From: Odontesthes bonariensis
Lineage: Eukaryota > Chordata > Actinopteri > Atheriniformes > Atherinopsidae
Direction of reading: 5' to 3'
DNA length: 64,000 nucleotides
Assembly: GCF_027942865.1 (NCBI RefSeq)
Contig: NC_134515.1
Coordinates: 3,604,839-3,668,838, forward strand
Below, one piece after another: positions 11,000 through 22,601 of the stretch. How positions within the stretch are numbered: the stretch's first letter is position 1; each line of letters opens with the position of its first letter. The notes below the pieces were generated by a model, which was not told where the DNA came from, did no database searches, and saw nothing but the letters and a program-made list of their open reading frames with translations. The position numbers were made by a program, and so were the translations under genes.

Positions 11000-13293
11000 G
11001 ATCAACAGCACTTTTTTAATTGGACATTTTTAACAACTGCAGCTGTTATTTAGAATAAATTAATTTAATAAAGCGAACATATTCCATGGTTCAGTTTCCT
11101 CTCTTATACGTCTCCACAAGTTCCCAAAGAATGACCAGGAACTACAAAACGATATGTTGAAAAAGGTTCATGAGGGAAGGCGGTTGGACGGTGGCGTTAC
11201 TCTGAACTGTCGTGTTCAGAGAACAGAGTCTGAGACCCATCTGACCCAATCTGTTAAAGGTCAGGCAAAAAAAATACAGGGTTTAGGTTAGTTATGGTTA
11301 CAGGCTGGTATCATATCACCTGACTCTAGAATACTTTGGTATCCAGAAGAGTTCATGGTGGACTCAATGGGCCTCATGCAAGAACATTTTCGTATTTTTA
11401 TTCTAAATTTCTCTCACTTTTTTCGTACGAAAGTCTCGTACGAACACGCCACGTCAGATTCAACAAACGCTCTTAACTTCGGAAAAAGTGTGTAAACGAC
11501 CTGCGTAAATGATGAATGCCACCCGTGCGTATTTAAGTGCATGTGCACGAGGATAGTAAATTTGCATACTCCACGCCCAAAATGATACCATATAAGGCTG
11601 TGCTTCCTCTCTCCTGTGCCAGGAAGTCATGAAAACGGCATCAAGGCACAAAAAGAACAACTTTAGGGGCTCTGAGACTGAAGTTCTGCTTTCAGAGATC
11701 CAAAAGGGAAAATCTGTCCTTTTTAGCAGAGTCAGCAGTGGAATTACGGGACCTGCTAAAGCCAAGAAATGGGAAGCAATTACGAGTGCTGTTAACTCTG
11801 TGTCACCGAAATAAAAAAGAAATGGTTTAATATGAAAATGGCTTAAAAAAAACAAAAACGTCTCGCCATGGCCAGGCGCTCGATGATTGCAACTAAAGCC
11901 GTGCAATCAGTTGTTGCCTCATCATGATGGCACTTTGATGGGTGGTCCATGAGGGGGGTCTTCTGGCACCACACCTTCTGGTCTGCCTGGGCTGGTTCAG
12001 GTAGTAGGAGACCCTCGTTCATGGCAATATTGTGCAAATCTGGGATGACTTCTCTGGGCTATAGAGCAGTTTGCCCCCCGCTGTATGGATACACACCCAC
12101 CTGGCCTTCAGCTCAGTGTGCTCCACAAAGGCACGGGTGCTTTGATGCGTATATGTGTGCAGTGTATTGCCCCGATTATGTTTGGCAGTCCAGCCACGGC
12201 ATGAAAGTCCCTCTTAATTTGTACTTGTTGGACAGCGGTGTATGGGAATCTGATGTACCATGGGTGATAAACTGAGATGAGAGTTTTGATGAACAAGCGG
12301 AGCGCACAACTTACAGAGGACTGGGACACCCCCGATCTGTCTCCAATCTCCCTCTGAAAGGTTCCAGTGGCCAAAAATCCAAGGGTGGTGAGGACCTGGA
12401 CGTGTGGTGGAATTGGGTTTGATCGGCGTGTTTCTCTCTGGACTTGTGGCTCTACCAAGCTGCATATTTGTAGCAGCACAGTCCTTGGCGATCTAAATCA
12501 TGATGTCAGCCATTCGTCTGTCTCCGCAATGATATCTACACGTTCTCGGAACACACGCTCTCTTCCAAGAGCCTGACATGCTAATGCATCCAAAAGTAGC
12601 AAGTCAGCTGGTTACACTTCCCATTGACCTTGTTATATACAGAGTCAATTAACCTTTAATTAGTGCATAATTTAAGTCAAACAGAATAATGTCAGCATAA
12701 TTATGGGGTATAATGTATATTTATTTATGTTTGCTTCAAAGTAATTAAATATACAATCCATTAGTCAAGCAAACTTGATTGGAATAACAGCGGACTATTT
12801 TACGAAACTCCTACGACAGGTCTGGATCACTCGTAATTCTGTTCGTACCTGAAAGAAAACGTAAAATACAAAAAGATTGGTGAATGCGCAAATTCTCTTA
12901 AACCACTCGTACACACGATTTAAGAACAAATCTGTGCGTACGAACGGTTGTTGCATGAGGCCCAATGACTGCAAGGTGCCCTGGTCCTGTGGCTGCAGAA
13001 CCAGCCCAGATCATCAGCCCTCCACCACCGTGCTTGACAGCTGGTGTGAGGTGTTTGTGCTGATATGCTGTGTTTGGTTTCCTCCAAACGTGCTGCTGTG
13101 CATTATGAGCAAACATCTCCACTTTGGTCTGGTCTGTCCAAAGGACATTGTTCCAGAAGTCTTGTGGTTTGTTCAGATGCAGCTTTGCAAACCTAAGCTG
13201 TGCTGCCATGTTCTTTTTAAAGAGAAGAGGCTTTCTCCTGCAGCCCTTCCACACAAGCCAAACCGGTTCAGTCTGTTTCTTACTGTGCTGTCA
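11000..13293 (-). mobile_element. Tc1/mariner-like element A1, split by Harbinger
   Basis: The minus strand encodes a Tc1 transposase fragment at 13268-12964 (WTDQTKVEMF, AVKHGGGGLMIWAG, GPGHLAVI). The frame resumes on the other side of a Harbinger insertion at 11368 (ESTMNSSGYQSILES) and then decays. The N-terminal part upstream of STVRNRLNRFGL is replaced by a 75-bp minisatellite. It is a pseudogene. The outer limit near 11000 is approximate. Confidence 0.75.
11369..12963. mobile_element. PIF/Harbinger element A1 inside Tc1
   Basis: Ends GGGCCTCATGCAA / TTGCATGAGGCCC, with a 3-bp target duplication AAT. Removing the element restores the Tc1 frame. It carries a plus-strand Myb/SANT-like DNA-binding fragment (11629-11814 and on; GSETEVLLSEIQ...KAKKWEAITSAVN) and minus-strand HARBI1-like nuclease fragments (12479-12108 and 12037-11843). 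The first catalytic aspartate of the nuclease is changed (GAIHCTH instead of GAIDCTH). The coding parts are incomplete, so it is non-autonomous. Confidence 0.85.
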
Positions 13294-13445
13294 TGACCTT
13301 TAACCTTTAACATGCTAACTGAGGCCTGCAGAGTCTGAGATGTAGCTCTTGGGTTTCTGACCTTGGGGTGACCTTTAACCTTTAACATGCTAACTGAGGC
13401 CTGCAGAGTATGAGATGCAGCTCTTGGGTTTCTGACCTTGGGGTT
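13294..13445. repeat. 75-bp minisatellite, about 2 units
   Basis: Units start at CCTTTAACCTTTAACATGC and repeat every 75 bp (25 codons). On the minus strand the frame stays open and runs into the Tc1 transposase remnant. The same unit occurs at 18114-18281, 22602-22971, 45048-45120, 48874-48965 and 50195-50262 with different copy numbers. Confidence 0.9.
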
Positions 13446-13492
13446 AACTTGCTGGGACGTCCACTCCTGGGAAGATTGACAGCTGGAACTGG

Positions 13493-13576
13493 ACAGGCAG
13501 GAAGAAACTGATTGAATGCTTTCTAACTTCCTTTAAAAGTTGGATGACATTCAACCAGTTTCTTCCTGCCTGTCAA
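13493..13576. repeat. Inverted repeat after the minisatellite
   Basis: Arms reading GACAGGCAGGAAGAAACTG and CAGTTTCTTCCTGCCTGTC-like flank a loop of about 30 bases and could form a hairpin. It recurs near 23018-23095, 45171-45252 and 50307-50390. It may be a remnant of a Tc1-type end; the origin is not settled. Confidence 0.7.
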
Positions 13577-13919
13577 GTTATGATCGTATCTGCTTGACCT
13601 GGGTTACCCTGACATAAAAAAACAAAAGGCCTTATGTAAGTTCTGCTCTGTATTAGAATTAAGAGTAAAAAAAATATGAAAACTAACAACCAGAAAGTTA
13701 CTGTAGTTTCTGAATGACCTCAGTGTTCAGATCTGAGTATTTAACTTAAAAACAGAGCTTAAACACAATCAGATATGAGTAATGATCCATCTAAAAAAAA
13801 AAAAATCCTCTTTTATTTTTAAACCTGTTATGTTTTTGTGATATTGATGAATATCTGAGTAATGAGCGCATGTAAAACTAATTATTAATTATTTCTGTTG
13901 AACCTAACCCATGTTTTTA

Positions 13920-14266
13920 TCTGGATATGTGCTCCAGGAAGTATTTAAAACATTGAGTGGACGTGAACACAGCCACTTGTTTTCCAGTAAGACGATCTGT
14001 ACTCAAGGAAGTAAACAGCATCAAAGCCTCATCAGGAAGAAAACTTTAATCTGTGAGGCTCATTCCAAAAATTCCTCTTCAGGTGCGCCGCAGGGGAGGA
14101 GTCGTCTGTTAACTCAGGACCTTCCTGCAAACGCTGGCACGGCACCAGGTGGTTATCACAGCAACCTTCCCTGCAGCCTGGGTAGTGAGCAGCACTTGGA
14201 AAGGTTCTGACCACTTCTGATGGTTCCACTTCTTGGTCCTCATCACAACCCCGTCACCAGGCTTAT
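13920..14266 (-). pseudogene. Endogenous retrovirus integrase C-terminus remnant
   Basis: On the minus strand, a KPGD...VVMRT...W..PFQVLLTT pattern around 14265-14110 resembles the SH3-like C-terminal part of a retroviral integrase. Stops follow and no gag, pol core or env was found next to it. A piggyBac-like element abuts it at 14267. The same remnant lies at 45596-45942. It is non-functional as seen. Confidence 0.5.
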
Positions 14267-15057
14267 CACTCTGGAGTCTAAGAACCCGCCGGCGGGATTT
14301 TTGACACTTTTCAAAAAACAAATCTGTAACTTTGTGAGTTTTTGTCATTCAAACATATAAGTGACACCATTACAAACCTTGAAACTTATACTTTTCAAAT
14401 ATATATATATTAAAATAAATTTTATAGTTGGCCCTTTTTAAAGAGAGTGAAAAGAAATCTTTGGATTTTCTGTACTCTCTGACTGCAGCAGCCTCCTAGG
14501 CCACACCTACCGCTATTCACATGTTAAGTACCAGGTGATTGAGTGGCTATTCACAGGTGAGAACACGCCCCATTCAGCCAGCATAAACAGACAATTATCA
14601 CATGGAGAGTGACAGGGGGGTGGGGGCAATCAGGGGTGTTACACACCCATCTAATTAGGATTCAACTAACAGAGACACTGCCTTGAGTTACAATGACTTT
14701 TTTACAGTTTGTGTGAAAACAACAAAACATTTCTGACTGCACTTTTTACTTTTATGCAGCCAACACTTTTCTTTACAAGGTTCAACCTTCAAAAGTCTTA
14801 GTTGGATATATTTATAGTGTGTTTTCTTGCACTGTTTGAAGACCTCTAAAACTTGTTATTTGTACAGTTGTGTTTCCCCTCAATTTAAATAAAACTTGTT
14901 TGTATTACATTCACTTTACTCTTATATTATCTTTTGTTAGGCTTTTCAGAATACAACCATATGTGTCACTTTTGCATAGATGTTTACAGTTAGTTTAAAT
15001 ACTTGAAAATGTCAAGGTGTTGCAAACTGTCTCTGAAAGGCCTCAGACTCCAGAGGG
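14267..15057. mobile_element. piggyBac-like MITE (A2)
   Basis: Same family as 9445. The right target is TTAA (15058-15061), while the left one reads TTAT, probably a mutated TTAA. Left-half variants (CCCGCCGGCGGG; CTTAGTTGG near 14800) match the copy at 45943, but the last part matches the copy at 9445. The element is therefore a chimera with a switch between about 14815 and 14960. Confidence 0.75.
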
Positions 15058-15127
15058 TTAAAGCTGTGAAATAATTAAATATGCCTCATAAACACAAGTA
15101 TAAGCATTTCATCCCCGACTAAACTTT

Positions 15128-15194
15128 TATTCATTCATTCATTTATTCATTCATTCATTCATTCATTCATTCATTCATTCATTCATTCATTCAC
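15128..15194. repeat. (ATTC)n microsatellite
   Basis: Second copy of the ATTC tract at 10308, inside the near-identical internal duplicate. Confidence 0.95.
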
Positions 15195-15819
15195 ACAATG
15201 TATCAACAGACCTTTCACATAGAAGAATCCTCTGTGTAAATGAATAAGTTTCTGAATACCTTTTAGCTTTCATGGCTGAGATTTTTTTCAATGATGTGAC
15301 GTTAAAACTTTTTTCCATCGCAGAAAAAAAGAAAAATGAATCAAGTGATTTAAAATAAGTCAAATCTCTTAAAGTGTAAACACATGTCAGGTAGATGATG
15401 GTGTAAGACCCATTAAAGAACGTATAGAAATAATAATTTCCTCTGTCTCCTTCTATGTTTTATCAATAAATCAAACATCTACAGTCAGCTGTGTACTTAC
15501 GCAGTGAGATGCTCAGTCTGGTGCAGAACATGGTGTCAGGAGATGTGGTCGGAGGTGCTGAAATGAAGGGGATGAAAAAGACTCCGGCTATTTATTCTGC
15601 TGGGGTTAGAGCCATCTTACGACACACGAATACAAAGTATGGGGAAATAATCTTTTACTGACGTGTTGCATAGATTAAATCAGAAAACAAAAATGCTGTA
15701 ACTGGTCCAAGAAAACCAAAATGCCATGAAGTGAACATCAGTTACACAACAAAAACATCACCTGAACAAATGTGCAAAAAAAGGAAGATATTTCTGCATG
15801 TTTCGAAAGAGGGACAATT

Positions 15820-18113
15820 GATCAACAGCACTTTTTTAATTGGACATTTTTAACAACTGCAGCTGTTATTTAGAATAAATTAATTTAATAAAGCGAACAT
15901 ATTCCATGGTTCAGTTTCCTCTCTTATACGTCTCCACAAGTTCCCAAAGAATGACCAGGAACTACAAAACGATATGTTGAAAAAGGTTCATGAGGGAAGG
16001 CGGTTGGACGGTGGCGTTACTCTGAACTGTCGTGTTCAGAGAACAGAGTCTGAGACCCATCTGACCCAATCTGTTAAAGGTCAGGCAAAAAAAATACAGG
16101 GTTTAGGTTAGTTATGGTTACAGGCTGGTATCATATCACCTGACTCTAGAATACTTTGGTATCCAGAAGAGTTCATGGTGGACTCAATGGGCCTCATGCA
16201 AGAACATTTTCGTATTTTTATTCTAAATTTCTCTCACTTTTTTCGTACGAAAGTCTCGTACGAACACGCCACGTCAGATTCAACAAACGCTCTTAACTTC
16301 GGAAAAAGTGTGTAAACGACCTGCGTAAATGATGAATGCCACCCGTGCGTATTTAAGTGCATGTGCACGAGGATAGTAAATTTGCATACTCCACGCCCAA
16401 AATGATACCATATAAGGCTGTGCTTCCTCTCTCCTGTGCCAGGAAGTCATGAAAACGGCATCAAGGCACAAAAAGAACAACTTTAGGGGCTCTGAGACTG
16501 AAGTTCTGCTTTCAGAGATCCAAAAGGGAAAATCTGTCCTTTTTAGCAGAGTCAGCAGTGGAATTACGGGACCTGCTAAAGCCAAGAAATGGGAAGCAAT
16601 TACGAGTGCTGTTAACTCTGTGTCACCGAAATAAAAAAGAAATGGTTTAATATGAAAATGGCTTAAAAAAAACAAAAACGTCTCGCCATGGCCAGGCGCT
16701 CGATGATTGCAACTAAAGCCGTGCAATCAGTTGTTGCCTCATCATGATGGCACTTTGATGGGTGGTCCATGGGGGGGGTCTTCTGGCACCACACCTTCTG
16801 GTCTGCCTGGGCTGGTTCAGGTAGTAGGAGACCCTCGTTCATGGCAATATTGTGCAAATCTGGGATGACTTCTCTGGGCTATAGAGCAGTTTGCCCCCCG
16901 CTGTATGGATACACACCCACCTGGCCTTCAGCTCAGTGTGCTCCACAAAGGCACGGGTGCTTTGATGCGTATATGTGTGCAGTGTATTGCCCCGATTATG
17001 TTTGGCAGTCCAGCCACGGCATGAAAGTCCCTCTTAATTTGTACTTGTTGGACAGCGGTGTATGGGAATCTGATGTACCATGGGTGATAAACTGAGATGA
17101 GAGTTTTGATGAACAAGCGGAGCGCACAACTTACAGAGGACTGGGACACCCCCGATCTGTCTCCAATCTCCCTCTGAAAGGTTCCAGTGGCCAAAAATCC
17201 AAGGGTGGTGAGGACCTGGACGTGTGGTGGAATTGGGTTTGATCGGCGTGTTTCTCTCTGGACTTGTGGCTCTACCAAGCTGCATATTTGTAGCAGCACA
17301 GTCCTTGGCGATCTAAATCATGATGTCAGCCATTCGTCTGTCTCCGCAATGATATCTACACGTTCTCGGAACACACGCTCTCTTCCAAGAGCCTGACATG
17401 CTAATGCATCCAAAAGTAGCAAGTCAGCTGGTTACACTTCCCATTGACCTTGTTATATACAGAGTCAATTAACCTTTAATTAGTGCATAATTTAAGTCAA
17501 ACAGAATAATGTCAGCATAATTATGGGGTATAATGTATATTTATTTATGTTTGCTTCAAAGTAATTAAATATACAATCCATTAGTCAAGCAAACTTGATT
17601 GGAATAACAGCGGACTATTTTACGAAACTCCTACGACAGGTCTGGATCACTCGTAATTCTGTTCGTACCTGAAAGAAAACGTAAAATACAAAAAGATTGG
17701 TGAATGCGCAAATTCTCTTAAACCACTCGTACACACGATTTAAGAACAAATCTGTGCGTACGAACGGTTGTTGCATGAGGCCCAATGACTGCAAGGTGCC
17801 CTGGTCCTGTGGCTGCAGAACCAGCCCAGATCATCAGCCCTCCACCACCGTGCTTGACAGCTGGTGTGAGGTGTTTGTGCTGATATGCTGTGTTTGGTTT
17901 CCTCCAAACGTGCTGCTGTGCATTATGAGCAAACATCTCCACTTTGGTCTGGTCTGTCCAAAGGACATTGTTCCAGAAGTCTTGTGGTTTGTTCAGATGC
18001 AGCTTTGCAAACCTAAGCTGTGCTGCCATGTTCTTTTTAGAGAGAAGAGGCTTTCTCCTGCAGCCCTTCCACACAAGCCAAACCGGTTCAGTCTGTTTCT
18101 TACTGTGCTGTCA
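15820..18113 (-). mobile_element. Tc1/mariner-like element A2, split by Harbinger
   Basis: Near-identical to 11000-13293, shifted by 4820 bp, including the same internal Harbinger. The transposase fragment at 18074-17784 ends in the minisatellite. It is a pseudogene. Confidence 0.75.
16189..17783. mobile_element. PIF/Harbinger element A2 inside Tc1
   Basis: Copy of 11369-12963 with only scattered base changes. It has the same ends, the same AAT target duplication, the same Myb fragment (16449-16634) and the same nuclease fragment with the altered GAIHCTH motif (17299-16928). It was duplicated together with its flanks, not by a new insertion. Confidence 0.85.
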
Positions 18114-18281
18114 TGACCTTTAACCTTTAACATGCTAACTGAGGCCTGCAGAGTCTGAGATGTAGCTCTTGGGTTTCTGACCTTGGGGTGACCTTTAACC
18201 TTTAACATGCTAACTGAGGCCTGCAGAGTATGAGATGCAGCTCTTGGGTTTCTGACCTTGGGGTGACCTTTGACCTTTAAC
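18114..18281. repeat. 75-bp minisatellite, just over 2 units
   Basis: Same unit as 13294. The last unit is variant (CCTTTGACCTTTAACGGTG) and leads into the L2-like LINE instead of the hairpin sequence. Confidence 0.85.
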
Positions 18282-18316
18282 GGTGTCGAGATCAACAACA
18301 GTGGATCACTGAGTAT

Positions 18317-19345
18317 CAGAATCAGAATCAGAATCAGAATCAGAATCAGAATCAGCTTTATTGGCCAGGTTTGACTAAACAAACAAGGAATTTGACTCCG
18401 GAAACTTCACTCACAAAGTACAACACTCAACAATAACATGAAATGATAAAAATTAGAAATGCAGAACAGTAAGAGTTGAATTGATTATAAATATGAATAA
18501 ATAGAAACTATGGGTGGGAATGCTATTCCTGGGTGTTCAACAGAGTGACTGCTTGGGGGAAGAAGCTGTCTTTGTGTCGTCTGGTTTTGGCAAGCAGTGC
18601 CCTGTATCGTCTGCCAGAGAGGAGGGGGTTGAACAGTTTGTGACCAGGATGTGAGGGGTCTGCAGAGATTTTTACTGCCCTTTTCCTGGCCCTGGACCGG
18701 TACAGGTCCTGTATGGAAGGGAGGTCAGTTCCAATAATTCTCTCTGCAGCCCTAATTGTCCGTTGCAGTTTGGCCCTGTCACGTTTGGTGGCTGACCCAA
18801 ACCAGGCAGTGATGGAGGTGCAGATGACAGACTGGATGATCGCCGAGTAGAAAGTGGTCAGCAGCTCCTTAGGCAGATTAAACTTCCTTAGTTGTCTCAG
18901 GAAGTATAACCTCTGCTGGGCCTTTTTCTGGATAGTGACAATGTGGGGAGACCATTTTAGGTCCTGTGAGATGGTTGATCCCAGGAACCTAAAGGAATCC
19001 ACATTGGACACTGTTTCGTTCTGAATGGTGAGTGGAGCGAGTTGGGGGGGGCTTCTCCTAAAGTCCATTTTCATCTCCACAGTCTTCTTGGGGTTAAGCT
19101 CCAGATGGTTCTGACTGCACCACTGGACCAGCTGCTCCACCTCCTGTCTGTAGTCAGACTCATCCCCATCCTGGATCAGACCAATGACAGTGGTGTCATC
19201 CGCAAACTTCAGGAGTTTTACAGGGCTCTTTGAGGTGCAGTCATTTGTGTAGAGGGAGAAGAGCAGTGGGGAGAGGACACACCCCACTGCCTGTCTGACA
19301 GGAAGCTGATGATCCACTGACAGGTAGAGGCAGGCACTGATAACT
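18317..19345 (-). mobile_element. 5'-truncated CR1/L2-like LINE with (AGAATC)n end
   Basis: The minus strand encodes the second half of a reverse transcriptase (19317-18523, 264 aa, ending QAVTLLNTQE) with catalytic FADDT, LNPKKT and FRFLGSTI blocks. The 3' end is a hexanucleotide repeat (18318-18355, AGAATC on the plus strand) next to GCTTTATTGG. It interrupts the sequence GATCACTGAGTATCAGGTGG, which is intact at about 48990 in copy 2. It is absent from copy 2, so it is probably young. The clade is inferred from RT motifs. Confidence 0.8.
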
Positions 19346-19648
19346 GAGTGAGCTTCAGGTGGAGATGGTCAAAGAATGGTCCAGTCCACCTCAACTGGTG
19401 GAATCATACTCCTCATACTTGGAGGAGCGGAGTTAATTTGTGACTATTGGAAGTAATCAATCTGATCGAGTGGCTATGACTTGTGGAGTTCCTCTGGGGT
19501 CAGTTCTTGGACCCCTTCTGTTCACTCTATACATGCTGCCTCTGGGTCAAATTCTGAAGAACTCTAAAGTCAACTACCACAGCTATGCAGATGACACACA
19601 GATATATCTGGCACTGTCTCCAGATGACTGCAGTCCTATAGAGTCATT

Positions 19649-20855
19649 GGCCCTCATTTATCAAGCCGTCGTAGAAAGCATCGTAGATATGAGCGGAGAA
19701 CTCGTCGTACGCAGAGGCTCAAGTGAGATTTACAGAACATGCGTACCACACCAATCCCATCGTAAGACAGAGCGGCTGTTGATAAATCCGGCGGGTGAAA
19801 TCCATCGTAATGATCCTAACCACGCCTTCTACAAAAGGGCCGCACCTCTAGATTTGCGACATGGATAGACGAAAGGCGGCAAAGAAACGCTGTCAACACT
19901 GTTGACAGCTGGGACGGCTGTCACCAGCGTTGGCGATGTAAATCGCAGACCGGACGAGTTATGTATTTTCCCCTACTGTGATGGTCAATAAAACGTGATA
20001 AACTCCAGATTAAATTAAATCTAAAATTTAAGATGTTTTACTTTTTCTCCAATAAGATCAGGAAGAAGTGGTCCGATATGAAATTGGCCACAAAAAAGGT
20101 CGCAGCTCTCGGACGCAGCATGTCACAAACAGGGGGGGGGGGTTCCGATCCAGGTTTGGATTTGAGTGCCTTGGAGGAGAGGGTGGCTGGCCTGATCGGA
20201 GCTACGTCTTTTTTCCTTGAATAACAGAATGTGCAGGCTGGTGGTAGGGATCTCTGGGTACGGGGTCCTCTGGATGCACATCTGGAAATGGCACTCCATT
20301 GTTTTGGGCAATGTATGGAGAACCCCGCATGCAATAATAATATTGCATACCTTTTCGGGCGTATATAGAAGGGTTCCCCCGCAGCCGAGAGACAGATCCA
20401 CCTGCCCTTTAGGAGCCCTGTACACCTCTCCACAGTGCGCAGTGTTAAAGCGCCTCTCCTGTTCGGTGTGAGGGTGCGCGGTTGAATAATGAGCCATCAC
20501 TCTTCCAATTACGGAGTTGTACTTGTTTAATTGATTTAATTTGCGTTTATGTTTATATTTATGTTGAAGTCAAATAAAACATGGGCCTTCTTTGAAGTGA
20601 TAAGTCTGTAATTTTAACCAAGGGATTTGTTGCGACTCATAAGGCACGCACTAGTGACGCTGCTGTTTATGTATGCTATTGCAGTCACCGCAAGTCAAAA
20701 TGGAAAAGTGCGTACATGCCCTCAGACCTGTCGTGGCGATTTCATCTTTCCTGCGCTCACGATGGATTTGATAAATGCCAACCTTTGCGCAGAAAAGAAC
20801 GTACACACGACCTACGCACGTTTTTCGTCTTACGCAAGTTTGATAAATGAGGGCC
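19649..20855. mobile_element. Second PIF/Harbinger family element within the L2 LINE
   Basis: Ends GGCCCTCATTTATCAA / TTGATAAATGAGGGCC with 3-bp target duplication ATT; the uninterrupted site is present at about 49289. Inside are a plus-strand Myb-like fragment (20033-20150; IRKKWSDMKLATKK) and, on the minus strand, a decayed HARBI1-like C-terminus (20450-20270; LLKGRW, LLYTPEKVCNIIIACGVLH). Neither is intact. It inserted after the 30-kb duplication, or was lost precisely from copy 2. Confidence 0.85.
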
Positions 20856-21683
20856 ATTGTGCGACTGCTTAGAGCAAGTCAAAAAGTGGATGAACCAAAA
20901 TTTCCTTCAGTTAAATCAAGAAAAAACTGAGGTCATTGTGTTTGGCAACAAAGAGAATAGGTTTGCTGTCAGTAAACATCTTGAGTCACTGTCTCTAGAA
21001 ACTAAAGACCAAGTCCAGAACCTCTGCGTGCTGATAGACTCAGACCTGACCTTCAACAATCATATCAAATCAGTCACCAAATCAGCCTTTTATCAACTTA
21101 AGAACATATCCAGAATTAAGGGTTTCATGTCCCAAACAGATCAGGAGAAGCTGATTCATGCTTTCATCTCCAGCAGACTTGACTACTGTAACGGTCTTCT
21201 GACTGGACTCCCCCAAAAGAGTCTCAAACAGCTGCAGCTCATTCAGAACGCTGCAGCCCGAGTTTTAACCAGAACAAAGAGATCACATCACATCACCCGT
21301 TCTCAAGTCTTTACATTGGCTCCCGGTCAGATACAGAATAGATTTTAAAGTTCTGGAATGGTTTAGGTCCAGAACACATGAATGACATGCAAGCAGAGTA
21401 TAAACCCAGCAGAGCTCTGAGATCTACTGACTCAGGTCAGATAGTGGAGCCCAGAGTTCAAACTGGACCCGGTGAAGCAGCTTTTAGCTGTTATGCTGCA
21501 CACAACTGGAACAAACTACCAGCAGAACTGAAATCAGCCCCAACTGTAAGCACTTTTAAATCCAGGTTAAAAACATTTCTCTTTCGGTGTGCTTATGGTT
21601 GACTTTATATCTTTCTTTTTCCCCTCTTCTTTGATTGCTTTTAACTGTGTTTTTAATTTTTTCTCTTTAAATTGCTGCTTTAT

Positions 21684-22503
21684 TAGGGTGACCAAACGTC
21701 CGTATTTCCCGGGACATGTCCGTATTTCACGTCCTGTCCCGGGCGTCCCGGATTTCTTTTAGAAAGTGAGGAAATGTCCTGGTTTTTAAATGACCTTCTT
21801 TGGACCATTAAATTTACAGGCACTAGGGCACTGCCCACGGCTGCGTGTGACGTAATCCCTGACCCGCGTCTGTGCAGGCAGAATGTAGACAGCGTGACTG
21901 TCAGTAGGCAAGCAACAATCATGCCGAAGCGCAAATGCACGTTTACCAACGATTTACACAAGAGTTTCCCCGCTTTCAGACCGGGTCGAGACAAATGGGA
22001 AGCCTTGTGCACAGTGTGCAAAGCAGGCACATATGTCTCGGTGTCCAATGGAAGTGCAAGAGATCTGAAAAGCCACCTGGACACCGAGAAGCACAAAACA
22101 GCTGTCCGAGGCGAGAGTAGTGCTAGCTCATTTATTTATTTTTTTTTCCAATAGCCTACAGAACAGACATTATTTTGTTCATTACTGAGGCTAAGTGAGT
22201 TGGCCTATCATGTGTTATTTGGAGTTGAGAGTTATTGTTAAGTTTTGTTGTTAACTTTTACTGAAAAGCATTTTTAATAAACCAACTGTAAATCTTGTTA
22301 TTGTAGGACTGGGTAGGCCTATGTTAAGTGAGCGCATGCCACAGACATAAATAATGATAATATTATAATAATAATATGTAATATAATATAATAATAATAT
22401 TGTTAAAGCAGCAGCATCATCCTCCATATGCATGGGAACAGAGTCGTCCCCCCGTCCGCTCCAAGCTGTCCTGGTTTTCCCAAACGAAAATATGGTCACC
22501 CTA
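21684..22503. mobile_element. hAT-like element (TAGGGTGACC ends) within the L2 LINE
   Basis: Inverted ends TAGGGTGACCAAACG / AATATGGTCACCCTA, flanked by a GCTTTAT direct repeat. The empty site is seen in copy 2 near 50100. A plus-strand fragment (21921-22130) encodes MPKRKCTFTNDLHK followed by a C-x2-C...H-x4-H zinc finger like the N-terminal finger of hAT-type transposases. No catalytic core is present. The hAT-Tip100-like assignment rests on the ends and is tentative. Confidence 0.7.
22335..22405. repeat. (ATA/AAT)n simple repeat
   Basis: AT-rich trinucleotide-like tract of TAATAA units inside the hAT-like element. Confidence 0.85.
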
Positions 22504-22601
22504 GCTTTATGCTGTTTTTTTTAAATGCCTTGTCTTTATGTAAAGCACATTGAGTTGCCTGTGGTATGAAATGCGCTATATAAATAAAGATGCCTTGCCT
22601 T

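Noticed and set aside
11460..11906. 148-codon minus-strand open stretch (also 16280 and 43191)
   Set aside because: It is the reverse strand of the Harbinger Myb-like fragment and has no domain of its own.
12877..13296. 139-codon plus-strand open stretch (also 17697 and 44629)
   Set aside because: It is the antisense of the Tc1 transposase fragment.
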